Below are positions 32,506 through 45,385 of a DNA stretch of 64,000 bases, piece by piece. Each line of letters starts with the position of its first letter. Position 1 is the first letter of the stretch. This stretch comes from Sisyra terminalis (lineage: Eukaryota; Arthropoda; Insecta; Neuroptera; Sisyridae). The DNA lies in NCBI GenBank assembly GCA_958496175.1, contig OY292274.1, forward strand, positions 48,060,630 through 48,124,629, read 5' to 3'. Under the pieces are notes generated by a model. It worked only from the letters and a program-made list of their open reading frames with translations. It had not been told where the DNA came from and did no database searches. The position numbers and the translations under genes were made by a program.

Positions 32506-35001
32506 ATAGAACCCTTTATCACGTATGGGTTCTAGTCTCCTAGTCCTAGCCATAAAACAAAAAGTGAAGTATTTATTTATATATCATATCATTCTCGGTT
32601 TTTGACATCCCTACTCAATCATTTATAAGAAATAGGACCAAAAAAATAATAATAATAATAAATAAAAACAATCATGTGAAAGCTCAAAATTTGGGGCAAC
32701 ATTCAAGTAAATTAATTTTTTAATTTAAATTAAAGAAAAATAGTGATACAAATAATCGAAATAGTAATACAGAAATGCATTTTTGAAAGAAAATTAAGTT
32801 TTAAAAACGAAGGATTCTTCCCAAAAAGAAAACCCTAACATGAATTCAATGTAGTTTGCTAAGAAAATATGTATTGTAAACTTTTATAGAAAACTATGCA
32901 TTTACAGAAACCTTTTAGGAAAATTGGTTTTCTTTAGGTTTTATTGAACAATTTATATAAATATTTTCACATCTACAGAAACTACGAACCAAGAAAATAT
33001 AATTGAATCAGGATAGGTATTGATATTTATGTTCTAAACATATCTACAAATTCTACATCAAAAATAGTAATACTCCAGCTTTTATTTCAATAATTCAATA
33101 ACGCATTGCCAATTAACAGTGGCAATGCAAAAACAATAAAAAAGGTATAGATAATTACCAAGTTATGTATCCAGTTAAAACGATTAAAGAACCTAGGGTT
33201 ATAAGCATATTGAATCGAATCTGGAAAGATATTTATAGTACAATATATCCAAAATATATCTATAGTATTTTTATGATTTCATAGCGATTGTTGTTTTTTA
33301 TATTTGGTATTCATTTAAAGCATTTTACTGGTATTATCTTATATCGTCATATACCCTTGAAATATTAAATTTTCAAAAAATTATAGTAAATATTATATTT
33401 ACCATATTTTTTTCAATTTGAATTTCGGTTGAAGTTTTGTTTTCTTAAATCATATATTTCTTTTTTGCTTTTTTGTACCATTAATTTTAAAATTAAATTA
33501 TCTGTTTTTTTTAACTATTTGTGATTGGTATTTTTGGGTCTACAAATTACTAAGAACATCCTTCCATACAAATCTTTTATTATCATTTTTTTTTTCATTT
33601 CAACTCCGAGAAAATAAAAATAATCATGATTGAATTGAATTACCTAAATGAACCCTAATGGGGAAAAACAATTCAATTTTTCATTGAGCTTGGATAATCG
33701 AACATTCCAATAATTTAAATTAAAAAATAATAATCCCACGCATAAATTGAATAAATTCCCAATGATAAAAAAAGAAAAAAAACCTTTCCCACTCAAGTAT
33801 ATATTTTTCCAAATGGTACCAATTTTCTCTTTCATAATATATGTAGTAGTATCACAGAAATAATTTTCTCGTAAATTTAACAAAACTCCATTTTTTCTCT
33901 ATATAAAATCTATTGTTTTAGACGAATAAATTTAAAAAAAAAAGAATAAAACGCGACTTTCTAAAGCCAAGCTTTAAAAAAGCTCCCTGGAAAGTTCATA
34001 TAGAAAATATTTTACGTACTTCACAAACATTTGTAGATAAGTTATGTGATATATTTCTTTCAAACGTTTGCCCAACACTTGTAATTTTACTTTCACTTCA
34101 TCATTTTCTCATTGTTTTCAAGCTTTTCAAAAAAAAAAACCTTTTTAGTTTCTAAAAAAATTTATTGCTTTTGCTTAAATAATTTCAAAAGAATTTTTTT
34201 TTCTTGTGCTTATATGAATCTTTGTGTTAAATTAATCGTGTGGTTGATTTAAAAAATGGTATTGTTTTGAATAAATTCAGTTGCTTTTAATTCGTAACGT
34301 GAAAGTATTGTCGTTGAAAATATTCGAGCTTAATTAATATTTGATCGTTATCCTGTAGAAAATGTTTCATGTCTAAATCTCATCAAATTGTATTACAGTT
34401 TATTTGAAATACAGAGAAACATTGTTTCCATTATAATTGAAATGTAGCTATCGAATTAGATAAACCAAATTCCATAATAGCGGAAACGGCGAGAAATTAA
34501 CATAGATTCATTGTTAACAATGAATGCATTTTCATTCTGAACAAATATTTAACTTGCATTTCCTCTTGAATACATTTTTTCAACTAAAATAAGCAAATTG
34601 TTTCTGTATTGTTAAATGAAACATTAATCTGTTTAATGAAAATCTTGTTTAAAGATTATGCTTTGTTTCTTCCGTTAAATCTTTAGAACCATTTTCAATA
34701 AACAGCGTCCAATAATTTTATTGTGTTTACGCCTTTAAATTTTCACGGTTTAAAAATTGTTAATGAACCAAGTAATATTAAAAAAGCTTCATCAGAATAC
34801 TTGCACCATCGCATAAAAAGTAAAAATACCAAGAGCTTGAGAAAAATAATATTCTTTCGCTTACTTTGAATACCTTACTCTGTATCTACAATAAGTACTA
34901 CATACAAGAAAAATTTGTAACATAAATTGTAAGCAGCAACGTTTATCAAAAGAAAACTGTAAAAATAATTAATGACTTTATCATAAGAAAAGTGTGTAAA
35001 G
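32506..35001. other. Non-coding AT-rich DNA
   Basis: Contains a short AAT microsatellite at about 32646-32665. No exon recognised; the minus frame 33644-33883 has no motif. Confidence 0.5.
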
Positions 35002-35060
35002 TTTTACCTTAGATACGTATTTTGATTGCCAAGCCATCGTATTCAGCGGTCAACAAGTAC
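35002..35060 (-). repeat. Decayed hammerhead-like repeat (second copy of the 41.1-kb motif)
   Basis: AGATACGTATTTTGATTGCC and GTATTCAGCGGTCAACAAGT align with AGATACGTATTTCGATTACC and TTCCTCAGTAGTCATCAAGT at 41.1 kb. On the minus strand the core is CTGAATA and GAAA has become AAAA, so the core is broken. Confidence 0.5.
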
Positions 35061-38000
35061 AATAATTGAACGTTTAACCTGAGTTTTTAAGCTTTGTTTA
35101 AGCCTTGTAGAAAAAAATAATAGGTAAACATTGGTATTAAAACTTTGAATTTTTTTGTTTATTTTATACTACTATATTTTTTCACGCTAACTTTGAAAGA
35201 AATATGCCTGACTCTAGCATTCACCCAAAAGTTACATAAAAGTCAAAAAAAATTACTTTCAAGGTGAATTGAAAGTACACATCAAACTGTTAGAAATATA
35301 TCATCAGACAAATTGTATAGTATATCAAAAACAAAGAAAGCAAAACTTTCTAGTCAACAAAAAACAGATAATGACTAATTTGATTCAAAAAGTGATTTTT
35401 TTAATATTCTTAGTCTTTATTCGAACAATACACGAATAATTTACGAAAGAAATAATAATCTTCATAGGCTAAGCTATGTCTTCTACTAATTCCTTTTCAT
35501 ATTTTAACGAAGTTCACTTATAAACTCAAATACATCAATAATTATGGTTAAAAAATCAGTTTGAAATTAACAATTATTGGAAGAAGTAGTTGCATGGTAA
35601 ATTTTTAAGCTTAATACTTTTCAACTTGACACATTTACATGATATTCTTTATAAATTTCCGTAAATAGTATTTGATGGCTTTAAAGCTTGATTGATCAAT
35701 AAATAATATAATATTTATAATTAACATACAATACAGAATTCAAAATTTAAAAGGTAATTAGCTTTATTGATTAAAAACGCGTTATTTTATGAAAAAAATT
35801 TCCAAAGTCAATGATCGATGTATGAACCAAACAATTCAAAGGATAATTTAGGCAACGCGGCACTCTTTTGTCCGGTTGATACTATGTATTTAGTACAAAT
35901 ATTTAATTCGAAATCAAAACTAATGCCTATTTTTTGGAGGTAAATTTTTGTCTTTTTTTCAATACTTATATTTTAATTATTATTTGTGTAGCAAAATCTC
36001 CATCCACAATATCGATCACTGATGAAAGTTCAAGAAAACTCACGAATATTGTTTCGGCTATAATCGTAGTTTGGGCAAAATTACTGCCGAAACCAAAATC
36101 GCTAATTGATGCCGCAACTTACTGAACTCGGAAGTTCAGCTAAGCACTATATTTTTTTAAACATATGATATACCTAGTTTATGGTAAATGAATTTTTGGA
36201 ATATTAACGAAAGTTAGTTAGTTGATTTAAAAATTAACTATAAATCAATTCATTGACAATATTGGACATATGCTCATAAGTTTGCTTCGTCAGTATTAAA
36301 ATTTTGGTGTTTTAATAATTAAATTTTACCATTAAATATTCCAAAGGCTACTAAAATTTCAGTTCCAAATAAGTTGGAAAAAAATCGTTAAAAGCCTTTT
36401 TTACCTCAATATTGGGGTAATATTATAATCTACAAAGAGATACTTAATTGATGTCCTCTTTTTTTTCACCAAGCTTATTTATTTTTTCTTACAAATATGA
36501 AATTGATTGTAATATGAAGGTAACTTTGTCACCAATTAAATAGAAAGGTATAAGATATAAGCTATTGATAATACGTTTGAACAAAAACTAAATTGAATAG
36601 ATGTCGTAAAAACCAAAAAAATCAAACGAAACAACAATATTTTACACCCACATTTACCAATCACACAAATTACCCTTCTGTATTAAGTTAATAAATTACG
36701 ATAATATCGTACAGTCTAAAAAACTTTCCGAAATTGGTATACTTTATAAGTTTGACCAAATAATCAATTTCAATTTTGAAAGTTTCAATGACACATATAA
36801 ACCCTCGCCTATTTTCTCGTATGAAAATTCAATTGAAACTTCTTAGCTCCACGTTTTGGTCATCAAGACAAAAAGTATGGGAACAAACGACTATGAAAAA
36901 CACGTAATGATACCCAATTCATTTAAAGGCTTACGAATCAAAAGCGATTGAAATTAACGTGTAAAAACCTTAATTAAAATCCTGATTGAAGTTTACGTTT
37001 TTTGCTCTTTTCAACATTAGAAAATTGCGTCGTTTGTAAGTTTCTTGCATTTTACGGTTTATATTTGCGATTAACTGTAGGTAAATGTAGGTAAAATGAC
37101 CTTTTGAAAATTTTATTACTGGAAATATCGATTAAAACATATATGAGCTTCATAAATGGGTGGTAACGGCAAGAGCTGATAGTGACAAAAAAATCGTGGA
37201 AAATTTTATTGGAATGAAAACACCGGTCGTATGAAAAGAAAATTCCCACTAACGTTGTTTTATTCTGTCTCAACGGAGATTTTTCCGTATTATAAATACA
37301 TGTCGAGTGATATTGTGCGTTAAATAACCAAATTACTGCGTATTTTGTGGAAATTTTTTACGTTTTTGACAAGATGAAATGATTTGGGTTCGGTCCAAAC
37401 CAAACGATGGTAAATTATGTTGATTAAATTTAAAATAAACTAAACATTTATAAACAGCACTCAAAGAACAATTTTAATTCAAGTCTCGACGAGGGTTGCA
37501 ACGGTTTCCCTTACATTCGTTAATCAAACGCGAATCACCCGTACACTATCCATTCGTTCGATGTGACACAGAAAATTTATTTATCAAATCAATATTGTGT
37601 ATTTAAATTAATTGTAACATAAGAATTCTATTTAATTTAATTTAGATTTCATATGGTTGCGATTAACAAATAGAACTTTCAAAAAAAAAACATTCAGGGA
37701 AAATTGTATTACCTTTTTTCAATTTTGTTAACTTTAGGACTTTCTGAATTCACTAATATAAATTTAAAAATAGTTTTTTTTTCAGAATTACTATATGTAA
37801 ATTTTAACCAGATTTGAATAGAACCAATTGTCATCAAAATGCACAATTCCAAAAACTTGAAAATCAAGTGATATTTTGCATTAAGGTTTATGATTCAAAG
37901 TTAAAAACTGCAATATTTATATTTTAAATATTGTTTAATATTTATTGAAACTATTTATTACGGTATTAAAACCCCATATTTTACAATGCATAAATTCTGT

Positions 38001-38769
38001 CGGCAATGTTACAATTTGTTTTCAAGATTGTCGTGTTAAATAGGAAAAAAGAGTCAAACCTACGCATTTTGCAAAAATTGACAAACTAGAGCCAAGTAAA
38101 AGTTTCAACTTAACTAAAATTTCTTAAATGTAATGGCTTGCAGATTATCAGCAATAAGCATTATAATTAATAAATAAATCCATAACGTAATGTAATAATT
38201 TTTTTTTTCTAAACAAAGATTGGCCCTAAAAAATAAGTCATTTGATAAATATCTCAAACAATTTTATTTGATATAATTTTTTGCATCTGAATATTCCACT
38301 ACTTTGGTTATATTCTGAGTCATTTAGACCCCTTATTTGCCGTGATTTATTTAGCAAAATTAAAAGCAATTATATTGATCAAAAATTATCATCAATTCAT
38401 TACAATATGCTTAATTACTTAGTACAAGTCAGCCCTTTAATTGTCAGTGGTTGGGTAAAACTAGGTTCACATTTTAGTCCATAGGAAAAAAATATTTCAT
38501 GAAAACTATTGTTTTTTTTCATGTCTACGTTATGAGCTAAGTAATAGTTCTTATAAGTAGTGACATTAACTCATTTTATTTTATTTTACAATTGCTTTGT
38601 TCATGTGTTCGTGATTTAAAGTTTTCCCAATTATCGATCTATTTAAATAAAATGACGGCCAAATTCTTTGTCATTATGGTAGATAGACTTTAATTAGTTT
38701 TTTCTTCGATTTTTACATATTTAGTACTTATCCAAAATGAAAATTTTATTTATATTCTAATTCAACAGC
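35061..38769. other. Non-coding AT-rich DNA
   Basis: The segment about 35990-36125 is open on both strands with balanced composition, but no protein family was recognised. The minus frame 37052-37273 has no motif. Confidence 0.45.
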
Positions 38770-39460
38770 AAGGGGTTAATTTTTAAAGTTGCCATATATA
38801 AAAATAAGTAAATTTACTTCTTCACGATGTTTTTGTAATAGTTGTTCCATAATTTGCACAAAATTTGATTTAACTTGAAAACACCAATTTGTTTGTACAA
38901 TTTTTTTATTAAAACATAGTACAAAGGCTAAGATATGTATAAAACAGCATTTTGAAATTATCCCATGGTTTTGTTGGCACATAACCACTCTTTTGTTTAA
39001 ATTTTCCAAGACTATTTGCATAAACATGGTTAAATTTCAATACTACAATGTTCGGTTTGTTGACATCAAACCGTCGACTTCAAATAACACGATGAAAATA
39101 AAATCTAAAGAAGTTAAATGACTTAATCATGAGGGCCAATCTGATCACCGAAACAATAGAGTATATGACCAGGAAACGTCTCATGCAATGATTAAAACGT
39201 TTCTCAGGCAGTAAGGTGTGTTGCACTGTCTTATTGAAACCATAAGCCGACCACATCAATACCATCTAATTTAGGCAGAAAAAAATCGATATTCATGTGG
39301 CGATATACTAGTAACATCAGTAACATTACCTGCTTTACCAAATTAATTGTTGAAGAAGTTTGGTTCAATAACATCTTCAGCCTACAATCCACACCAAAAA
39401 GTGATTCGTTGTAGATGCATTGGTTTTTCAACAAATTTTTTTAAGTTTTCTGAACCCCAA
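38770..39460 (-). pseudogene. Tc1/mariner-type (IS630 superfamily) DDE transposase remnant
   Basis: Reading the minus strand through several shifts: LQRITFWCGL at about 39405, FFNN then FFLPKLDGIDVVGLWFQ to 39231, a decayed equivalent of QDGATCHTA at about 39230-39200, then DVSWSYTLLFR / SDWPS corresponding to the GDQxWPxRS block near 39140, and down to 38776 FMQIVLENLNK and VMCQQNHGI, matching the VYANxPxTLEEL and RV..C...RGG.L parts at the C-terminus. These are widespread insect transposase motifs (recalled, not searched). Multiple frameshifts make it a dead copy. Confidence 0.75.
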
Positions 39461-41105
39461 ATTTAGTCGATTTAGTCGATTAACAAATCCATCAGGACAA
39501 AAATAAATTTCATCGCTTTTGAAGTTTTATTTAACAATAAAAATACGTTGTGTAATGGAGTACCTACTCTATTTTAGAAACCCAACTATCAGCTATCGAT
39601 TGTTTTGGTTCGTAATCTTTTACCGTAAAAATGGAGGCCAATTCTAAACTTGTATTAATGATGTGAACTTATATTGATGATAATAATTATGAGGCAATGA
39701 AAAAGAATCAATCATAAATGAATATGAAAATTGATAAAAATCAGTACCAATTGGAGAAAATTACCTTGAATTATATACTTCTATTTAAAACATATTTAAT
39801 GTCATTGTCGTACAGATACACCGCAGGTGTCGGCCAGTTTAAAAATAATCACATCTATTGGATGCATCTGAATAATTTACGTTAAATTCAATCCCGACTT
39901 GAATTGAAAAATCCATTCGATTAAATATATTCTTATAAATTTGGCGTTTTTCTCGAAAACTAATCTAACGAAAATGTTTGTAAATATGTAGACTCTGCAC
40001 AAGAATTACAACTTAAATCTGTTAAAATAGGCTTTATTTTAAGATGTTTATTTTTTAAACTTCACTTAACTATGCAATAGTACAAATAATAACAAAATCC
40101 ATTTAAACCATTCATAAATGACCAACAAAAATTTTCTGTGCTTAAGATTTTTAATACACATCATTAATTTCTGCTTCAAAAAAAAACTTAATATGCTTAT
40201 TATATCTCATACCTTTGTTGTTCAAAAATCGAACTTTTCCTCTTTCAAAAGTTAAAAGTACTCTTTCGATTGAGTTTCCCTCTACTAATAAAAAAAAATA
40301 ACGAAGCCAATTAAAGTCTCCGATTTTAATATGCAAAACGGAAGTACCAGAAACTTTGTCTTTTTACACCAAAAAGTTAAGAAAAAAAAATCTCTCGAAT
40401 TCTTTAAAACATCAGAAGTACCTCAAATACGAATACAAATTTGATAATGGAGTGAAAAAATATCGGTTTAATTAACTTAATTAATACGAAAAATGAAAGC
40501 CATTTTCTCATTAATTTCGTTTGGTTTTGAAACTGTCTCGTGCTTTATTTTGGTTTTCATCTAATTCATCTTAATTAAAATTAATATGACAATTTTATTC
40601 ATAATTTATCGTTCCTTAACATTTTTGATCGATTGCAGGGAAATAAAGAGCTTGAAAAGGGGCAGGTTAATACATTTTATTTGTTTGAAAAGATTTCCAA
40701 TGAATGTTTAAATTTCTGCCATAAGGTTGATTCAATTCATGATTAACTTGGCAGAAGAATGCTATAATTGAGGCTGACAATCTATTGAAGAACTTTTTAT
40801 GTTTGTAAAGCTCATTCTATTAACGATTAATCAGCCTTTTAATTTCTTTCTGGTTTATTTTTTAAAACATTTTCTGATAGTAAAAAAGTGTTAAAAATTT
40901 ACCACAACTTACACTTTGAACTAGATTAAGTTATTTTGTAAGTAGAGGAAAACATCCAAAGAAAACCAATAATTCATTGTGTATACAATATATAAGATAT
41001 ATTGCGGTCCAATTTATATAGTATAATTTAATATAATAATATATAAAAATCATACCATAAACATAAATTTGAACAGAAGTTCAAACAAAAATATTCGTGA
41101 CGTAT
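39461..41105. other. Non-coding AT-rich DNA
   Basis: No exon or repeat end recognised; the minus frame 40151-40336 shows no motif. Confidence 0.5.
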
Positions 41106-41152
41106 TGCCCAGATACGTATTTCGATTACCAAGCAATCTTCCTCAGTAGTCA
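41106..41152 (-). ncRNA. Hammerhead-ribozyme-like motif with palindromic stem III
   Basis: Minus strand: stem I TGACTA/TGGGCA (5 of 6 pairs, one G-U), core CTGAGGA (41146-41140), one A, stem II GATT/AATC perfect, intact GAAA (41123-41120), stem III palindrome ATACGTAT, then C41112 as the potential cleavage base. A self-complementary stem III is a feature of hammerheads that work as dimers. The host repeat was not identified; a decayed copy lies at 35.0 kb. The extra A before stem II is the main departure from consensus. Confidence 0.5.
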
Positions 41153-43264
41153 TCAAGTAGTTTGGATCACTCCGTAACTGCTTTGTGATAATTCACAAAG
41201 CACACATTGTAATATAATAATTCACATAATTCATTCTTTACTTACTAGACCTTTGTATATTTCCTGAATATACACAATAAAAATTCAAACTCAAAATATA
41301 AAAAGCATTCAATGAAAGATATTTTCGAGCTGTACATTTTTGCAGGATCGATGGTAATGACCTCCTAATTTGACTGGGTTACTGCATGGATGTACTGAAA
41401 GTAAAAAAGGTCTCATATGATTGGTTAATTCCTTGAATTTTTAGAAATATTATGAGTTGAACATATTTAAATATACTGAAAAAAATTAAATTCCACATGT
41501 GATAGTTGCTGCTGGAATTTGTTCAGGAATTAGCGCACTTATATTTCAACAGTTGGTATTGTTACTTTCACTAAGTTCTTGACCCAGCATAATCTTGTAA
41601 GCATTCAGAGCTTTAATTCGGTATACAAAATTTTCTTTAAACTTTTACTTCTATGTATCCAATGCCCGGACAGAACGTACTATCGCCAAATAAGCCTTTC
41701 CACGGTTTCCAAATTTTCTGGCTTTCTAATTATGCTTGTTCATCAGATTACTTTCTTTTCGTAATGCATCTAATAACTTAAAGATAAGAAAGAAAAAATA
41801 AAAACCGCGTTACAATCTAATATATTTTCCATTCGTTTTTATCGACCAAGAAGTGTGTACGGAAATATTAGTAAAACTTGTGTAGCCTAAAATGACAATT
41901 CGAAATCAAAATCAATACATTTTCTCTACAAAAAGCAAAAATTTAGTGATAAGCTTTAGATAGTACATTGTCGTCAAAAGCGAGGCGCTTCATGTAATCA
42001 GAATTGAACATTGTTTCCTTCCGGTAAATTGGTTGATTGCTCGATTATGCTATTCTATTTTCATTCAAATTTCAATTCGAGGCAGAACCAGAATTCAAAT
42101 AAACTAATTATTTAAATCCGAACGACAATAAACTCTCGAACTTAATTAACTTAAAAATCATGCCACCCCTACGGTCATTAATTGTGTTGAAAACATTCCA
42201 ATTTCCCGAAATGACAAAAGCATATAATATAAATAAAGACCAAGAGCACCAAATTTTATGAAGCAAAAAAATTAAAACTTTATATTTTAAGGCTCAAGAG
42301 TGAACAAATCTCCAGTTTGGACAAAAATTATATTTATATTATTTTCCCGTAATCGTTAATCACAAGTGGGATTTGAAAATTTAATAAATATGAACTTTTT
42401 TATTTTTGATTTATGATACTCCAATTTCACATATAATATCGAATCGATTTGAATTTTAATCATAAATTTTATTAAATTGTTATTTTTCCTTTTTATGAAA
42501 TCAAAGCCAAATAATATATGTAAGCTGATTTTGAAATTTTCAGGAATGATGATTTTTCATTAAGATCTCAGAAATTTAAGTCGTATACAAAACTATAATA
42601 TAAATTAATAAAGGGAATGAATTTGTAATTAGAAAATATGAACGAACCTTTCACATAAAAGCGACATTTTATTATTGAGTTTAAAGGGTAAATTTCGAGG
42701 CTGTCAAAGTAGTTCTCATTTGAGTAGATGTTGTCCCATTGGAATTTCATTAAGGATAAGGGGTTAATTATTATAATTCTATCATTATTTAAATAATATT
42801 CTCATAATCTAAATGATTTTATCTTAGTTGTTATTTATATTAATTTTCAAATATGAGGTTGCAGGAAAATTGCACTGTTGGGGCTTTCAATTTAAACACT
42901 AGTTTATTCTGAAAAGCAACGTTTCATGTTTCTTTTTACGCTCTGTGTAGCTCTTGGTATATGAATTTTAATTTCGATATTGCTAAACTAAATTCCTCAT
43001 AACTACACATATACTGAGCAATGGATATGAAAACACGCTAGGCATCAACTTGGGATGTTCCCACAAGTAGAGTAGATTTTTTTCCAAGTTATAACAATTT
43101 CAATATTAAACTTCAGATACACTACTACTATATTTATTCGAGCAAGAATCACAGCACACTTTATATACTTTTATTAAAGTTTTGCAGCAATATTTGATCA
43201 TATTCACTGCATTATTTGAGAATCAAAGAAAACCCTGTATTTTCTATTATTTAATATCTTTATA
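41153..43264. other. Non-coding AT-rich DNA
   Basis: Short frames 41579-41764 (+) and 42568-42750 (-) show no recognisable motif. Confidence 0.5.
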
Positions 43265-44201
43265 TAAGGTGTACCGAAAAGTAATTTCGTTTTTTTATTA
43301 TACAATTAAAAAACAAAATTTTGTTTCCACTTTTGATTTTAATGGTTTCTCAAACCATTGGTTTATGTTACCAACTGGTTGGGCAAATCAGCCTCAATAG
43401 TATCAACATTTTAACATCCAGTGTGCAAATTTTTAATACCAAATTAGTAACAACTAATTGATTACTAAGGAAAATATCAAAAAATTACTTCCTTTCAATT
43501 TGTTTAACCACTTAGATAACGATTGAAATAAATAGAAATCCGATGGAATAACTTTGGCCGATTATAGTGGGTACGGCAATAACAACCCTCTTATTTTAGA
43601 TATATTATTCGTTTTTTCCAAAGCTTTTCTTCGGCAAAAGAGTCTTGCATTACCATGTTGTAGCATAGAATTTTCTCTGTTAATAGTTCTTGAGCACTTT
43701 TGGGTATTTGGTTGATTAACCAAGATTGATTGGGATTATTTTACAGCTCTTTTGACTCGACTTTCTGACATATATTTGGCACCATATCTACCCTTAACTT
43801 CTTATTGGTTAAAATTTTTGCCATTCTTCGTTGATACCAGTTGAAGAAATAAAAATTATCAAATTTGAACTCAATGTCAATGTCAATGAACTCATGTCAT
43901 TTTGCATTAATGAACATCTAATGCACACAGATAATCTTTGAAAAGGTTTTGAGTATCAACTTTGCGTTGCTTCTCTGTGAAATTCGAGAGCATACAATAC
44001 CGAATTTGTATTCATTCGAGTTTTTGGTCTTACCATTACAATATAAATTTTGAAATAATAAATATATTGTAATTTTTTGTAAGTTAATAAATCACTCTAA
44101 TCATAAAATGTCTTTAGTGCCACTTTGAAATAACTTATAAGCAAATAAAAGGCAATCAAATAACTAGGTTTAAAAACAAAATTACTTTCAGGTACACCTA
44201 A
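43265..44201 (-). mobile_element. Mariner-like element, internally deleted relic (copy 3, best preserved)
   Basis: Ends TAAGGTGTACCGAAAAGTAA and ATTACTTTCAGGTACACCTA are inverted copies. The minus strand starts MVRPKTRMNTNSVLYALEF, then a broken NPNQSWLINQIPKSAQEL stretch, and jumps to an equivalent of LPYPHYSADLAPSDFYLF, the block with the third catalytic Asp of mariner transposases. The region with the first two catalytic Asp residues is missing, so it is non-autonomous and also frameshifted. Confidence 0.85.
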
Positions 44202-45319
44202 TAATAAACCAATTCGTATATTAGTAGTTTGTATCTTCCATTTGGAACTGAGAGTTATCGATACTATACATAAAAGAACAATAATTTCGGTGTCGTTTAT
44301 TGTAAAGAGCAAAAGTATTAAATGCTAACTTTATATAAACAAAAGAGGCCTCAGAGACAGCATATTTCTTGGATGTAGTTTTGATGGAGTAAATTATAAA
44401 CGATGGAGCATATTTGAGTAATATGGAGTCATTTCCTTCTTCATTTCTTATAACTAGTCATTGAGAATCAACCAACTGCGCATCATACCATAATAACCGT
44501 GTTGACTTTTGAAAATTATTTTTTTTCAGAAAAATTCTTCTTTATCTTCCAACATTATACCTCCTAAGTTATAGACTTTTTCACCATTCACCTAATCAGT
44601 GTGGCTTACAGTAGAAATAGTAGACGCCACATATTTATCTCTATCCATATTTTTCTTATTTTTTATGTCTACGATTTTTACTTTTAATAAAATTTTGGTT
44701 ATACAAGTGCTTGAGTGTACTCTTGAAACTATTGATGAACTATTAAATTTTGTAGGATTATTATTTTTATTTTATTATTATTTTTACTTGAAACTTACAT
44801 AATAGTTTTTTCTTACTGAGAATTCATAAATTTTTCATACAACCCTAATATTTTTAGCCTATTTTGTAAAGAATTAACATATTTCTTTCAATTTATAAAA
44901 TATGAAGAAGTACGGTATTGACAAATAATCTGTATCTTAATAAATTATTAAACTTTATCCATTTAGCTTATTCCCGTAAGATTATCGTGTATCCAGACGG
45001 AAAAATAATTGAATTATAAGGAATTGAATCGGTAAAAATAAATTGAATTTGAACTAGTTTTAAATAGTTTAGTTCAAAACTCCAAATATATACTATTTTC
45101 TTAGCAAACGGTTTATTAATTTGACATGTTATCTATCTCCAAATTTCGTTAACTTTTTAGTAGGAATACCCAGTAGCATAGCATGATGATAGCAGAAGAA
45201 CCCGTGGCATATAAAAATCAGGCAACATATCGACATTAAAACTCGAAGAGTTCAGTTTTAAATAACTAAAGAATTTAAAGGTATTTCCTCCATACCAATT
45301 TTCTTAACTAATAATGAAA
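44202..45319. other. Non-coding AT-rich DNA
   Basis: The plus frame 44599-44802 is hydrophobic but low-complexity and without a motif. Confidence 0.5.
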
Positions 45320-45385
45320 ATAGGGGGCGGCGAATTTTCATTCGGCCCCAGGCGGCAAAAACGCACGCTACGCCACTGTGGAAAC
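45320..45385. repeat. Small GC-rich repeat fragment, probable DNA-transposon end
   Basis: AGGGGGCGGCGAATTTTCAT followed by CGGCCCCAGGCGGCAAAAA and GCTACGCCACTG: the GGGGCGGC...GCGGCAAAA...CGCCACTG pattern is a familiar repeat end in insect and other animal genomes (recalled). It stands out sharply from the AT-rich surroundings. Confidence 0.4.

Noticed and set aside
34785..34830. Another hammerhead core at CTTCATCAG (minus CTGATGAAG)
   Set aside because: No stem II hairpin followed by GAAA; chance match to the 7-base core.
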